DNA from: Acidobacteriota bacterium
GTDB lineage: Bacteria > Acidobacteriota > Terriglobia > UBA7540 > JAPUME01
Reading direction: 5' to 3'
DNA length: 5,017 nucleotides
Assembly: GCA_027294185.1 (NCBI GenBank)
Contig: JAPUME010000121.1
Span: 1-5,017, forward strand
Both the position numbers and the translations under genes were made by a program. Below, one piece after another: positions 4,948 through 5,017 of this stretch; the first letter of the stretch is position 1; every line of letters begins with the position of its first letter. The notes beneath the pieces are model-generated. The model made no database searches, was not told the DNA's origin, and was given only the letters and a program-made list of their open reading frames with translations.

Positions 4948-5017
4948 CTAGGACGAGTGGGAGTCGAACAGATGGGAATTGAACAGACGCCTCAAATCGG
5001 CCAGGGTCACATCATGG
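4948..5017 (-). CDS. C-terminal end of an unidentified gene, cut by the right edge (partial)
   Basis: On the minus strand a frame entering from the right edge runs 22 codons to a TAG at 4950-4948. It reads HDVTLADLRRLF and then NSHLFDSHSS. The visible part looks like a real protein tail: an amphipathic helix (TLADLRRLFNSHLF), a hydrophilic end, and many codons ending in C or G, in line with neighbouring genes. It ends 37-70 bases before the phosphatase start on the same strand, so the two could share an operon. Too little is visible to name it, and a chance open frame of this length is quite possible. Confidence 0.35.
   Translation of the reverse strand, partial: HDVTLADLRRLFNSHLFDSHSS

Noticed and set aside
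4972..5017. Plus-strand ATG at 4972 with GGGAG upstream as the start of a rightward gene
   Set aside because: Only 15 codons are visible, with no signal-peptide or family character; the minus-strand frame over the same bases looks more like protein. It remains an alternative if the minus-strand tail is wrong.

Overview
The window carries four complete genes and the cut ends of probably two more. Nearly all of it is ordinary bacterial housekeeping or accessory metabolism. The DNA is moderately GC-rich by eye. Gene style (a lipoprotein PhoD-type phosphatase with a GAPG-type N-terminal insert, a pyruvate kinase of the Lys/Leu/Gln type, a short ferritin-like protein) fits a free-living Gram-negative-type bacterium such as an Acidobacteriota member or a relative. 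That placement is a weak guess from gene style only; there is no rRNA or marker gene here.

Layout, left to right. At 1-61 (minus strand) a gene begins with a good ribosome binding site and a signal-peptide-like N-terminus and runs off the left edge. A divergent, apparently non-coding stretch (about 62-333) separates it from pyk (334-1773, plus), pyruvate kinase. The pyk start is probably 334, because a well-spaced sigma70-type promoter at 295-323 would initiate only a few bases before that ATG, making the message leaderless or nearly so. A convergent gap (1774-1917) holds a strong two-part hairpin. Then, all on the minus strand and read from right to left: the tail of an unidentified gene (4948-5017), a PhoD-like phosphatase lipoprotein (3429-4877), lipA (lipoyl synthase, 2426-3334) with a near-consensus promoter just upstream (3356-3384), and a small ferritin-like diiron protein (1918-2331) 94 bases after lipA with no recognisable promoter of its own.

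Working together: pyruvate kinase makes pyruvate. LipA builds the lipoyl cofactor needed by pyruvate dehydrogenase and related complexes that consume it, so the two adjacent but convergently transcribed genes are metabolically linked. LipA is an iron-sulfur enzyme whose auxiliary cluster is sacrificed as sulfur donor, so a ferritin-like gene behind it, possibly on the same transcript, could reflect iron handling; this is inference. The phosphatase probably scavenges phosphate from organic esters outside the cytoplasm.

I see no CRISPR array, insertion sequence, tRNA, rRNA or phage gene, and no clearly new multi-gene system. The points most worth a second look are the predicted near-leaderless pyk message with potassium-independence residues, the ferritin-like protein lacking the haem-ligand Met and the last metal His, the PhoD variant without the usual Cys-bearing strand, and a cluster of TTGCAA palindromes in the divergent regulatory region.
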